This document shows, in pieces, positions 50,174-60,574 of a stretch of 64,000 nt of DNA. Each line of letters starts with the position of its first letter. The first letter of the stretch is position 1. The stretch is from Erpobdella octoculata (Eukaryota > Annelida > Clitellata > Hirudinida > Erpobdellidae). The translations under genes and the position numbers were made by a program. Under the pieces are notes generated by a model that searched no databases, had not been told where the DNA came from, and saw only the letters and a list, made by a program, of their open reading frames with translations. The stretch is taken from NCBI GenBank assembly GCA_963978895.1, contig OZ022238.1, positions 35,662,270 through 35,726,269 of the forward strand, in the 5' to 3' direction.

Positions 50174-50577
50174 TCATACAAAGAAACAAGATGAGAAGAG
50201 ATTTTAATGTTTAAGTGTATTTTCAAACTTTTTAAATGGTTTTATTTCATCAAAGTCGTTTTTCTCATTGTTATTTCAGGCCATTTAAATAAAAAAAAAC
50301 TAACGATGGATAATGATGATATTGAAAATAAGTCAGTTTATTAACTTTGAAGTGAACAAAAATTTGTGTTATTATTGAATGCAACGAAATGAGTAATATT
50401 GTTGATGTCATATAAAAATCATATACGGGTTGTTAGTGCTACTTTGTAACTTTTTACGAGTCCTCAGCAGAGTAGCGGTAGCAATAGTGACGCTACTTAT
50501 AAATTTCAGTAGCGGTAGTGCTGGTAGCAGTAACGAAGAGCGGCACTACTTTGAAAAAGTAGCGTTAAAAACCCTGC

Positions 50578-50690
50578 AGAGGTCAACCTTTCTTCTTATT
50601 ATAAAACTATATAGGTCACAGAGGTCAACCTTTCTTCTTATTATAAAACTATATAGGTCACAAAGGACAACCTTTCTTCTAAATAAATCA
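50578..50690. repeat. 42-bp tandem repeat, about 2.6 units
   Basis: Units start agaggtcaacctttcttctt at 50578 and 50620, with a third diverged at 50662 (aaaggacaacc). The part-word 'tatagaggtcacag' also precedes the hAT at 46980, suggesting that the hAT landed in this array. Confidence 0.85.
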
Positions 50691-51024
50691 CACACATTTT
50701 TAAATATTATTATAGCTGCTTATAATAAAGACTGATCGCAGATTAAAGTTTAAATTAGCACTCCTGATTATTAATTGCCTTCATGAGCCATCTCCTTAAT
50801 ATTCGTATTTACATATCACACGTATCCAGACTCAGAAAGATAATTATTTATAAAAAACAGATTATGATTATTATAATTAAACAGTTACTAATGCAATGTA
50901 TGTCAATCACACTATATAATAAGTAATAATGACAAAATTGCAGTTACAGACCCTCGATAGATGTCAACGTTTACAAAAGAAGAGGTTTTTTTTTAAATGA
51001 TCTTTGGTTAATTCAAGTAATTAA

Positions 51025-51544
51025 TTATTCGAGATGGTAGGTGCAGAACAACAGAAAACCTTGTCCGATTTCTGTTCTCTTGCTGACATGCAGAACTCCA
51101 GTAGATCGTAAAAATAGCCTGGCTGCCAGGTTGGTCAAAACTTTAAAAGTAAGCAGTGCAATTTTATATTCGACATGCTCAGTCAGCCAATGCAGTTGTG
51201 CGAGTACTTGGGCGATGTGTTTGGATCGTTTAGTGCTTGTTACAATCAGGCCAAAAATTTTTGAACGAGCTTTAGTTTCTGAAAGTTTGGGATAGAAAAG
51301 CAACACTTTCTGATACATGTTTTCTGACATTTCTCAAAACCTGTGTGTGAAAGTACGCCACTGTGCACAGGCTATTGACATGAACATTGAAAATAAGCAT
51401 TTCGTTGTTGGTAAGACATATATCACCGAGGGTCCTGAGTCCTTTGTTTTGCATTAGAATTGGTTTCCACAATACAAAGGCCACAACCAGAGCTACAACT
51501 GCATGCTTAAAAAACATATTTGCTTGTAGCCTGGATGTTTGCAA
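51025..51544 (-). pseudogene. LINE reverse transcriptase C-terminal remnant (CR1/L2-like)
   Basis: The minus strand, in two frames, reads VAYFHTQVLRNVRKHVSESV, then QVLAQLHWLTEHVEYKIALL-TFKVLTNLAA, the thumb-to-C-terminal region (LHWLP-x-x-RI-x-FK type) of CR1/L2 reverse transcriptases. It is frameshifted and truncated at both ends. Confidence 0.7.
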
Positions 51545-51599
51545 GGATTGTCAAATTTATCTTAAATTAAATTAAATAGGTGGTGAAAATTCTGAAATT

Positions 51600-52600
51600 T
51601 TAAAACTTATGTAAAAAACTGATATTCAGCTTAAAAAATAAATAATTAATCGTAATAAAACATCAATGTTATTTGTATTCCTAATTTCACACTGCGACTT
51701 TTAATTATCAATTTTAGTAGAATTTGGTATAAGTTAAATAAAACAAACCAAATTACCTGTGAGTAGCTTGTTCCAAACATTGAATTTCAGTGCAGTTGGC
51801 AACACAAAACTTAAAAAAACCCAAGTCCTAAAAATGATTACAAATGGATGTAACATTCACAAGAAAAACTTATCTGTATATAAATTTAAAACAAATGAAC
51901 TGTAAGCAGCTTCGTTTTTCAAAAATCCTTTATACTTTGTAATTTGGCAGCTACTAATTTTTTGCACATTTTTGATGATTATAAAATTAAAAAAAACATT
52001 GACCACAGTTTTCTAAATACTTGATATGTGAAGTACTATGTGAAGATGGAAGATATAAGAAACTTTTGAATCAATATGGAAAAACAGTTTTTATTATAAA
52101 TTTTTTATTTGAAAAATTAAATATTGCTTTCTTTCAATGAAATAAAAACAGATGGTTTATTTCCCTGAGGAAAATATGTAATTTAAAATTTTTTTAATTA
52201 TTGTTATAAATTTGGAAATGTAATAGAATTCATTATCATTGACGACAATTATATACACAAAATTTCAGCTCAATCAGATAACGGGAAGTGGGTTAACTTT
52301 GACTTCCAAAATTTGTGTTGCTTATGCATAGAAACGGCAATTTTCAAGATAGGGTGGCATCCAGTTTATTCTTATGTGATTTACTAAGATTATATTGGCA
52401 AAAAATGTCAACCTGTGAAAACGTTTTATGTACTTATTGCTCACATATCTTTTTTTCTTGCATGATTGCTTCACATTTCTGAGGCATGTTTAAAAAAATT
52501 TCAAAATGAAATAAATACAATCTCGTGCTTCCCGATGTTTCAAACACCGGGTAACAGCAGACAGCGCTATGCTGGCTAATAAATGCAAAAAAAGCAGACA
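51600..52600. other. AT-rich spacer, no gene seen
   Basis: No exon-like frame. A block near 52230-52330 (aatttcagctcaatcagata acgggaagtgggttaa-like) recurs, diverged, near 9685-9730 in a UPF1 intron (aatttcagcttaattgcacg), so it is part of a dispersed repeat. Confidence 0.4.
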
Positions 52601-52602
52601 GT

Positions 52603-53082
52603 GTTGGTATATGGCAGTGAAAGCTGGCCAGTGAAGATTTGCACGGCATGGAAAGAACAGAACGGAAGTTGATCCAGTGGATGTGTGGTGCAAGTCTCAA
52701 GAACAGAATGCTAAGTACCGAACTGTATCGGCGCCTAGCTTTGGAGCAGGTTGTAGATGTTGTGAGGCGTGGTTGGCCGAGGTGGTTTGGGCATCTGGAG
52801 AGGAAACACAGAGATGATTGGGTATCTGGTTGTAGAGACTTTGAGGTGGCCAGGTCATGGAACAGGGGCAGGTGCAAGAAGTCTTGGGTTAAATGTTTCA
52901 GACATGACCTACTTAATCTGGGATTATGGGCTGAGTTGGCACATGATGGGATTGAATGGAGGCACCAAATTAGAAGAAACCATCAGCAAGCACGGAAAAA
53001 CTTGAACAGCAGAACTTATAACAGAAAATACAATATTCTAAACCCAAATCTAAACTTCTGCTTGACCAGTAAACTTCTCTAA
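52603..53082 (+). pseudogene. LINE ORF2 C-terminal tail (RTE/I-type)
   Basis: It reads MERTERKLIQWMCGASLKNR, then VVDVVRRGWPRWFGHLERKH-RDDWVSGCRDF..., the characteristic 'RM-RWMCG...LRWFGHV-R' ending of RTE/I-group non-LTR reverse transcriptases. The catalytic domain is absent upstream, so it is a 5'-truncated insertion. Another open frame (52769-53005) overlaps in a shifted frame. Confidence 0.75.
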
Positions 53083-53293
53083 AAAAATATATATATATTG
53101 TAAAATTTTTAAAAGAAATTCGTCAAAATTGTTTAACCCCAGTTGTAGTAAAATTCATTTTTCACTTCTGGTTTAAATTAAAAATGTTGAATCAGCACTA
53201 TTTTATTTACAAATAGGAGATAAGGTTCACTAACGAATAGAATGCTTAACATGAGTTTAAATCTTTATGGATAAATATTAGCACCTGTTAACA

Positions 53294-53689
53294 CAGAAGT
53301 TCTCAACCTCTTTAAGGCCATGAAGCCCGGTGACAAAATTTGCCATGCTGCAGCAACCCCGAATTTGTTTGTAAATTGTAAGAAAATATACTGTTGAGAA
53401 AATTATGCTTTATGTTTCTAATAATAATTTAAATTATAATTATTATATACAATTTATAATACGGAATGCATAATGCCCAGAAATAATAAGCTAAATTCTA
53501 AAATCCAAGTTATCTTTTAAAAAACTAAAACGTATAGCAGGAGAATAACTGTTAAGTCAAAGTACAATAGTAATTGCAGTGAGCCTGAATAAATGATGAA
53601 CAGCCCACCTAATTTTAACATTTGAAAGTTGCCACAGCATTGCAAATTTTATGAAGGGATCACAGCATTAAAGAGGTTGAGAACCACTG
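53294..53689. mobile_element. hAT-Charlie-like MITE (396 bp)
   Basis: The ends cagaagttctcaacctcttt and ...aaagaggttgagaaccactg are inverted repeats of the classical hAT 'CAGTGGTTCTCAACCT' type. Flanks are tgttaaca and, offset by one base, tgtaaaca (7 of 8). No coding sequence. Confidence 0.8.
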
Positions 53690-54248
53690 ATGTAAACAAA
53701 CACTTGCATATCCCTTAAGAATTCTATACAAATTAGGTACGGGACTACCCCTTGCCAGTCATCATCATTTTTTAGAAGAAATTGGCTAACTTTTAAAGAA
53801 AATATTAAAATTTTTGGCACCCGCCTAGAAAATGGCAACCCTATGCCTCTTATACACACTATCGTGGTTTTATGCACTTTTTATACTGCGTGGAGGGGAA
53901 AATGTATGGCCACCAAAACTTATGTAGGAATAGGGGGAGAGGGTCTAAAAATTATGAGGTGCAACAAGGGTGCCAAAATCTGACAGTTTATTATATACAT
54001 AATATATAAATCGCACCCTACTAATTTTCTTCTTCCATTTTTTTAGGCCTACACGTTAAATGACAATATGCAAAATATTGTTTTAAAAACTCATCTTTTA
54101 TGAAAATATACAAATATGAACTGCATTAATGGATGAGGATAGAAATTTATTAGTCCCAATTAAAAAAATAAACCTGGTAATCTTTCACATTAGGGGAATG
54201 AATTATTTCTGTTATAAGTAACAGAAAACCTATGATATATTGTATATT
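53690..54248. other. Spacer, no gene seen
   Basis: Contains the dispersed block at 54176-54225 (ggtaatctttcacattaggg) also seen at 3834-3890. No coding stretch. Confidence 0.4.
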
Positions 54249-54490
54249 TAACAGGGTTTTCCTATTGTTGTTTCTCTCACATTTTTATACCTTTCCCGCT
54301 TCCCCTCCTTTTCTTCCTTCCTTGCCATCCTAACTTGTTTTTTTCCATAAAACATAAAATAAATAGATTTTGTAAAAATTGCTAGAAACCTTCTATAAAC
54401 TGTTACGTAAACTAAATTTTAATTTTGTTATGTAATAACCTTAGATGTTTGTACACAGGCACTTTTGGCCTGGAAGGTTTTTTGGCACAG
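54249..54490 (-). mobile_element. Helitron-like element, second subfamily
   Basis: It starts near 'acagggttttcctattg' (degraded 3' end), then a CT-rich body, then 'ccataaaacataaaataaat', 'gttacgtaaactaaatttta' and 'ggcacttttggcctggaagg', as in 16907-17225. The terminal CTAG is lost. Confidence 0.55.
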
Positions 54491-57118
54491 CCTAATACAA
54501 ACTCGACTACGAGTACCAAGCACTAATGGCATAACGAAAATTTTGAAATTTTAAGTTAATTGGGCATCTGGAGTAACACTTTAGATTGATACAGAGATTG
54601 AAACTATATATACTTTGGCTAATTATGGTTCTCCTTCTTCACATTTCATGCTTGACTCACCAAATTTTTCCCTGTGACATCAAATTCACAACATTTTTTT
54701 GCAAAATTTTGTCTGGCAACATTTTGTCTCAGAATTGCTTTAGTTGGTTTATTTAAAATGATATACATTTTTTTCTAAAAAGCACTATGTCACAAAACAA
54801 GACATAAAAACCAAGAGCATAGATGCCCAAACCATTTAAATTTAGAGAACTTTAAATTAATTTAAAATTTTAGAAACTTTTCCACGGATTTCACGTGTAT
54901 TAGAAAATGTTCATAACATTTCTTTTTGTCCATAAATGTGGACGTGTTCGCATATTGATGTTTAGCTCCAACAGTATCCTACCAAAGTAACAATAAATAG
55001 CATTTCTCCACCACAAAACTTCTTCAAAACATTTTATTTTGGTATTTTAATACTTCACTATGTAAGGTTTACTTTTCATAATTTAATTTGTATCAAAATT
55101 ACTTCATTCCCCTAAAGCCTAAACTTTAGGCCCTAAAGTCAAAGCAGTAAAAGATTACCAAAATTATGCTTGGCCTGGTACAACTTGAAATTGACATGAA
55201 TTATCTATTAAGCATAAGTGTCGGCGAGGGGCTTGTCCATAGTAAGTTTTATAATAAAAAAATATTAAGCATAAAATCTGTAACTTTATAAATTTAGAGT
55301 TTATGCTAGGTTATATTTTTATGCTTCATCAAGTAGGCCAAAAACTTTGTTCAGGGCAATTTTTCACATTAAAATATTATTCTACTAAGCCTCTAGTCTA
55401 AATCTCTCTAAGCCATCTAGTCACTGTTAGTCTTAGTCTAAAAGCCAAGCTAGCAACTGATTGGTTAACTTACTTCACTAACCACTAACTGACCACTAAC
55501 TACTAAACTAAACTTACTAAACTACTATAACTAAACAGTTAAAGCAAGAATATGTAGTCGTAGCGTTAAAAAAATAAATACAATACCGTTATTGTTACAC
55601 CAGTTGTTTTTATAGTTAAATTTAAGTTAATTATCTTCTTGATCACTTCACAAATCAAATCTCTCGTGAAACTGAAACTGAACTCTGAAGTCTGACTTTT
55701 ACCGATAAATTTAACGTACACGGTCACGAACTAATCAATACAAGGATAGTCTCACTTAAAAAAATATTATATTGCAGGCTTTCAAAAAAGGCACTAAATC
55801 GAACATATGAGACTAAGAGGGTGGCCAACGGTAAAACTGTGAGAACGAAAATGCATTGGCCATATCGTTTAAAAATGAACAACTTCTAAGCTGCAATTAC
55901 ACAACAACAACAAAAGTCAACAAACTTTAATTTCAAAGCGTAGTTGTGCTTTTACAAAATAACACAAAAAAAACAAATTTTAACTTTTTTAATTAACAAA
56001 TTTAACATAGAAGTTTAATTTTATAGCATAAATAAACTACACATTTATGAAAAGAAGTAAATCAACAAAGATTTGAAAACATCTTTAAAAATAAATAATT
56101 TAATATTTTAATGTGTTGCAAAAAAAATTGAGACCTCAAACCAGTCGGGAATTTGGATGAAAATTGTTTACATGATTCATAGTAGGGGAGAGTGGAACCA
56201 AATGGTCACACAATTTTACACTTTTATTCAAATCAATCATACAAAAAAACTATAAGTGATAGAAATAAAATTTTTTCACATAATGAAAGCAAAAACATTC
56301 CACTACTGAAAACCGCTCATTAAAACTTTTCAAATTATAAAAATTTTATAAAAAACGATAAATAACGCAACCTCTTCCAAAATTTCTGGCTGGCCATTCA
56401 GTACAACCTGGTAGTATTGAATAGCCAACCCCAAGTACTCAATGGCCACTCATGCAATTTTTATTATAGAAGACACAATTCTCAACAAATGATGGGTATC
56501 GAACGGGGAACGGACATTTCCCCTTTCCCGGCGTAGGACATTCCTCCCCCCCCCCAGAGGCGTATTTACAATCCCTGTATGAGCACAGGACGGACCGATA
56601 ATTATTCATGTTTACGCTTTTTCTTGCACTGTGATTGGCTGAAAACATTGACGCGAATGTGCCACATGCTAGATCGCACAGTAGTGGACTAATTTAAATA
56701 ATTAAATTGTTTTACTTGTAACATAACATTTGGTTTTTTTAAACTTTACTTGTAAAATAACAATTTTGCATTTTATGCTTTTACTTGTAGCAATGTTTTT
56801 CTGGATAACTTTCATGAAATAAAATTATATACTCTAACTTTGAAACCAATTTAACTAAAAAAACCAGTCAATAAATAATGAATTTGCATCAACAACGTGA
56901 TATTAGTGTATTGTTATATCTCAACTTTGGTTTTTCTTAGCCAAAGCATGAAATTGTTTTCTTGTTAATTTTAGTGGGATTTAGCAGCGCTATTAGCTTC
57001 ACGAGTTGCAGGAAAAAATCTGTTGAATGACTTGTGTATGAATTGAATAAAAAGAGTTGATACAAATTTAGAATTCAACGGGCTCCATCGAGATCTGACA
57101 AAATTATTTTCAAAGCAA
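54491..57118. other. AT-rich spacer with a C-rich dispersed repeat
   Basis: No gene seen. At 56495-56570 a segment (tatcgaacggggaacggaca, ttcccctttcccggcgtagg, acattcctccccccccccc) is a reverse-complement relative of 59195-59310. At 55080-55520 the sequence is low-complexity, rich in 'ctaa' words. Confidence 0.45.
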
Positions 57119-57195
57119 TTGTAAGGGAGTGAGTGGGAATCGAACCGTGATGCTCTCACATTCAAGGCTAACACTCTACCAACTCAACTAACCTA
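57119..57195 (-). repeat. tRNA-like sequence (SINE head or tRNA pseudogene)
   Basis: On minus, an A box (tagttgagttggtagag) and a perfect B box (ggttcgattcc) are correctly spaced. The acceptor strands do not pair and the anticodon stem is poor, so a working tRNA is unlikely. Confidence 0.55.
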
Positions 57196-57240
57196 AAACT
57201 TGGATGTAGTTAGCAATACAAATAAAAGTTATATCCGAAT

Positions 57241-58671
57241 TAGGGTTGTTACAGTTTTGAAAAAAGATTCAGTTTCAGTTTCAGTTAAAGTAACTGAAAC
57301 TTTACAAAGATTCAGTTTCAGTTTCAGTAAACTGAATTTTTAAAGATTCAGTTTCAGTTTCAGTTAGATTCAGTTTTTTTTTTCTCAATTTTTTTAGGTA
57401 AACTACCAAGAAGAAATTTATTATAAAAAACACTTTGCAACACAAACATGTTTAAAAAATTTATTTAGCTTAAAAATTCTTTCTTGAATTTATAAAAGAC
57501 TTCAGCTTCCAGCTTGTCATCACCCAAATTATGCTGACATCTGCTAAGAGCAAAGCCTGTAATGAGTTGCGTAATTGTTCTACAAGTCAGAAGAGCTCTT
57601 CTTATTTTATTGATGTTTCGATCAAAATAATAGCAAGTTATTCCCATCCTTACCGATGAATAACATGGCCGAGACCATCTGTTGTGATTGACACATACTT
57701 CGCTGAATTCAATGATAATTCAACAGATCGTTTTAATTCTTTTACTAATTCGGACACTTTTGTGGATATATCGTGTCGGTTCGGCAAGGTTAGTAAACGA
57801 CCTTCCGACACAACTGCAAACACATTTTTAATAGAAGGTTCTTCGATCAAAAGAAATGGCAAACTGTTTGCAGCAAATGCTGAGGCGATATCATGGGCAG
57901 CCTTATTATAGGCATTGGAGCCTTTTTTAATGTCATTTTTGAGTTCTTTAACAACAAAACAGTTTTCAATTGTTGCCTGGTTTTTTAAATGTGAAAAGGG
58001 TCGTTTAATAGACTTACTTTGTGTTTTTGATATCATAGCTATTTTTTTCCTCTAAATACTCTGCGTATTCTATTTCATGCTTCCTCAAGTGAGACTCTAA
58101 ATTTTTGACATTTTTACCCTTCAAAATTACAGAACAAATATTGCCCTTAATATCGGCTACAACTCCTGTAAACCTTTTATGTACCGGGTTAGTATAGGTC
58201 TTGTTTTGTTGAATCTAGCTTTTTTCGTTGGAGGTCCTAAAGCAGATTCCGACTCATTTTGTTGAATAAACAATACTTCTTCCTCGGTAGATTCGTCCAT
58301 AACAATGTTATTGCTAACACAAGTATCTTCCATTCTGATAATTCTAAAAATTGAAAATCTTCTAAAAACAACGCAAGCAACAGAACACTAACACGAAACA
58401 AAAAGAAAGAACTATTCCTAACTTCGACCGAAGTTATCGTCCGTGCCATAGAATCAAAACATTTTACCGCAAACATAAAAATAATATAATAAAATGATAA
58501 AAAATATTCATTCTAAAAGATTCAGTTATATTCAGTTTTCTCAATAGATTCAGTTTCAGTTACAGTTTTTAAAAAAAGATTCAGTTTCAGTTTCAGTTGA
58601 AGTTACTGAATCTAAAAAGATTCAGTTAACTGAATGTTTCAGTTTTAGATTCAGTAACTGTAACAACCCTA
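57241..58671 (-). mobile_element. hAT element with decayed BED transposase
   Basis: The inverted ends tagggttgttacagtttt and ...aactgtaacaaccctа (last base A at 58671) are flanked by the perfect 8-bp duplication atccgaat (57233-57240 and 58672-58679). The subterminal zones are arrays of gattcagtttcagtttcag. On minus, a start at about 58335 gives MEDTCVSNNIVMDESTEEEV. A frameshift then leads to a BED-like finger (ESHLRKHEIEYAEYLEE) and a frame at 57650-58036 with DIKKGSNAYNKAAHDIASAF and SLNSAKYVSITTDG. The catalytic core and dimerisation domain are mostly missing, so the element is a deletion derivative. Confidence 0.93.
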
Positions 58672-58908
58672 ATCCGAATACTTCTTGTAGATCAAGACCC
58701 AGAAATATAAGAAGGAAATGAAAAAAAGTCGCATTTGCTGTTCAGATTTTCATCAACGATGAAAGAACGAAATACAGTTGACAAATGACGTTTGTGATAG
58801 AAATGAAATTGAAAAAGTCACTCCAGGCTAAAATGGTAGATCTAATTTTAATTGAGGACAAAAAACTGGGGGGTGCTTTTTAACTCTACTTGGGCGTGGG
58901 GGCGGGTC

Positions 58909-58991
58909 GCATCCCACTAGTTACTTTGTTAGGGTTAGGGTTAGGGTTAGAGCTAGGATTAGGGTTAGGGTTAGGGTTAGCATCCCACTAG
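58909..58991. repeat. Interstitial telomeric repeat between 12-bp direct repeats
   Basis: About eight TTAGGG units (58929-58980), two of them degenerate (ttagagctaggattaggg), lie between two copies of gcatcccactag (58909-58920 and 58980-58991). TTAGGG is the ancestral animal telomere repeat. Confidence 0.9.
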
Positions 58992-59194
58992 GCCACTAGC
59001 TAGGCTACTTCGTTCACCAGCAGTTAAGTAAAGGCATCCAACATTAGGCAAAAATGCTTTACGCGATTTTTCTCTTCATAAGCTTTTGACAGCCCCAGCT
59101 CCTATATCTTAACATGAAAGAAACTCTTGCAAAACCACAAATTCATACAACTGCATTATTTTATTTATTTTCATCTGTCAGAAAAAAACATATC

Positions 59195-59410
59195 ATGGAA
59201 ATGTCCTACTATGGGGGAATGTCCGGGGGGAAATGTCCTAGGGTCTGTAGGGGGAAATATCCGGGGGGAATGTCCGGGAGGAATATCCTACATTCGTATC
59301 GAACCGATGTCCGCTAAATTTATCGTGAGACATTTCATCGTGAAACAATTCATTGTGAGAATTCATTTTTTTAAATGTCATCATGAATAATTCATCGTGA
59401 GGAGAATCAG
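59195..59410. repeat. G-rich and 'ttcatcgtgag' dispersed repeats
   Basis: 59195-59290 repeats gggggaatgtccggggggaa-type units four to five times; 59315-59402 repeats 'ttcatcgtgag/ttcattgtgag' three to four times. The first block is related in reverse complement to 56495-56570. Confidence 0.65.
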
Positions 59411-59600
59411 GGCCGTATTAAGGGAGGGTTTACATGAAAAATATATAAAATCGGTGTAAAATAAGAACAAATGTGCTAGGATAATATAAAATAACTTTGA
59501 AAAATTGCAATGTTAATGATTTTAAAACATAATTTTATGTCTATGGTCTCTGTGTTACATTCCCGGATAAAGGAAAATTTGAACCCCTCCCCACGAAAAC

Positions 59601-60478
59601 TAGGGATGTCGAAAAAATATCGATACATATATCGATATTTTTAGCCGTTATATATCGATATTTTTAGTCGATATATTTTTATCCGATATATCGATATAAA
59701 ATATCCAGTATAGAAAATTTTATGATATGCGAATTTTTTTTATTTTTTTTATGTAACTAACTAGCATGGACTTATAATATAACATTATGACATTATGTCT
59801 ATGCTAACTAGCGACCCGACTTTGGACTTTTACTCGTCAGTTCTTTTGTTTGTGTATTCGCGACTAATCACGGTAACCTCGACTTGTAAATTGTGTCGTC
59901 CAGTAGTAGTGTTGTGTGGAACTTCTTCAAAAAATCCGGTAAAGATAATGTTACTTGCAATCTGTGTGGCAACAGCTATAAACTAGTAGCAACCTACTGG
60001 TTTCCGTGATGATACAATTAATAAGTTTAAAAATATCAGCTAAAAGATAGCTTTTTGGTTTTTAATATTTTTGTAATTATTACCTAATAAAAAGCAATAC
60101 TGATAAAAATACTTTCATTTTTATTGAGTTTTTTGTACATACAATAATATATATAAATGTTAGTCTGCTTAAGTTTTCGAATCACGGGAACGGGAACTAG
60201 AGAATGAGCGGGAACGGAAAGGCGACTGAGAGCGAAAGAGCGAGCGGGAAAAAGAAAGCTACCGGGAACGTGGGAGCAAGCGAGATAGAGATCGGGAGCG
60301 AGAAAGCGATCGGGATCGGGATAAAGATCCCTAGCCAAATAGCGACCGGGAGCGGGAAAATTCGATCGATATATCGATGTATCGATATTTTTCACTCGAT
60401 ATATCGACGTCGATATTGATATTTTTTTAAATATCGATACATCGATATATCGATATTTTTTAAATTTCGACATACCTA
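59601..60478 (+). mobile_element. Non-autonomous hAT element with BED-finger remnant
   Basis: The ends tagggatgtcgaaaaaatat and ...aaatttcgacataccta are inverted, flanked by the perfect 8-bp duplication acgaaaac (59593-59600 and 60479-60486). Both subterminal zones are tilings of atatcgatatttt. A + strand BED half-finger at 59908-59985 reads SVVWNFFKKSGKDNVTCNLC-GNSYK. A Helitron-like fragment is nested at 60140-60365. Confidence 0.93.
60140..60365 (+). mobile_element. Helitron-like fragment nested in a hAT
   Basis: A (TA) run and 'ataaatgttagtctgctta' are followed by a purine-rich array (gagcgggaacggaaaggcga, gagcgagaaagcgatcggga), the family minisatellite. It stops at the hAT's right subterminal zone without hairpin or CTAG. 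Confidence 0.55.
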
Positions 60479-60574
60479 ACGAAAACAATTTCTAAATACG
60501 GGCCTGAGGAGAATTCATGCGAATTTTAAAAATCTAACTTTTAACGCGCACGACATAGCATATGGCTACCATTG

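Larger units (their letters stand above)
46980..50577 (+). mobile_element. hAT element containing a transposase gene cut by a second hAT
   Basis: Left end (cagacaagatcgttaatgg, then tagcgccactac...cgctaccgctact) and right end (agcggtagcaatagtgac...gtagcgttaaaaaccctg) share agtagcggtag motifs in inverted orientation. The 8-mer agaggtca flanks both sides (46972-46979 and 50578-50585), although a tandem repeat on the right blurs this. The transposase frame lies on +, 48070-48517 and 49898-50173, split by the 1380-bp insertion. The interior also carries a tRNA-derived SINE at 47119-47270 and a roughly 300-bp diverged direct repeat (about 47390-47540 and 47690-47840). Confidence 0.7.

Noticed and set aside
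57119..57195. A functional tRNA gene
   Set aside because: Good internal promoter boxes, but the acceptor strands do not pair and the anticodon stem is poor.
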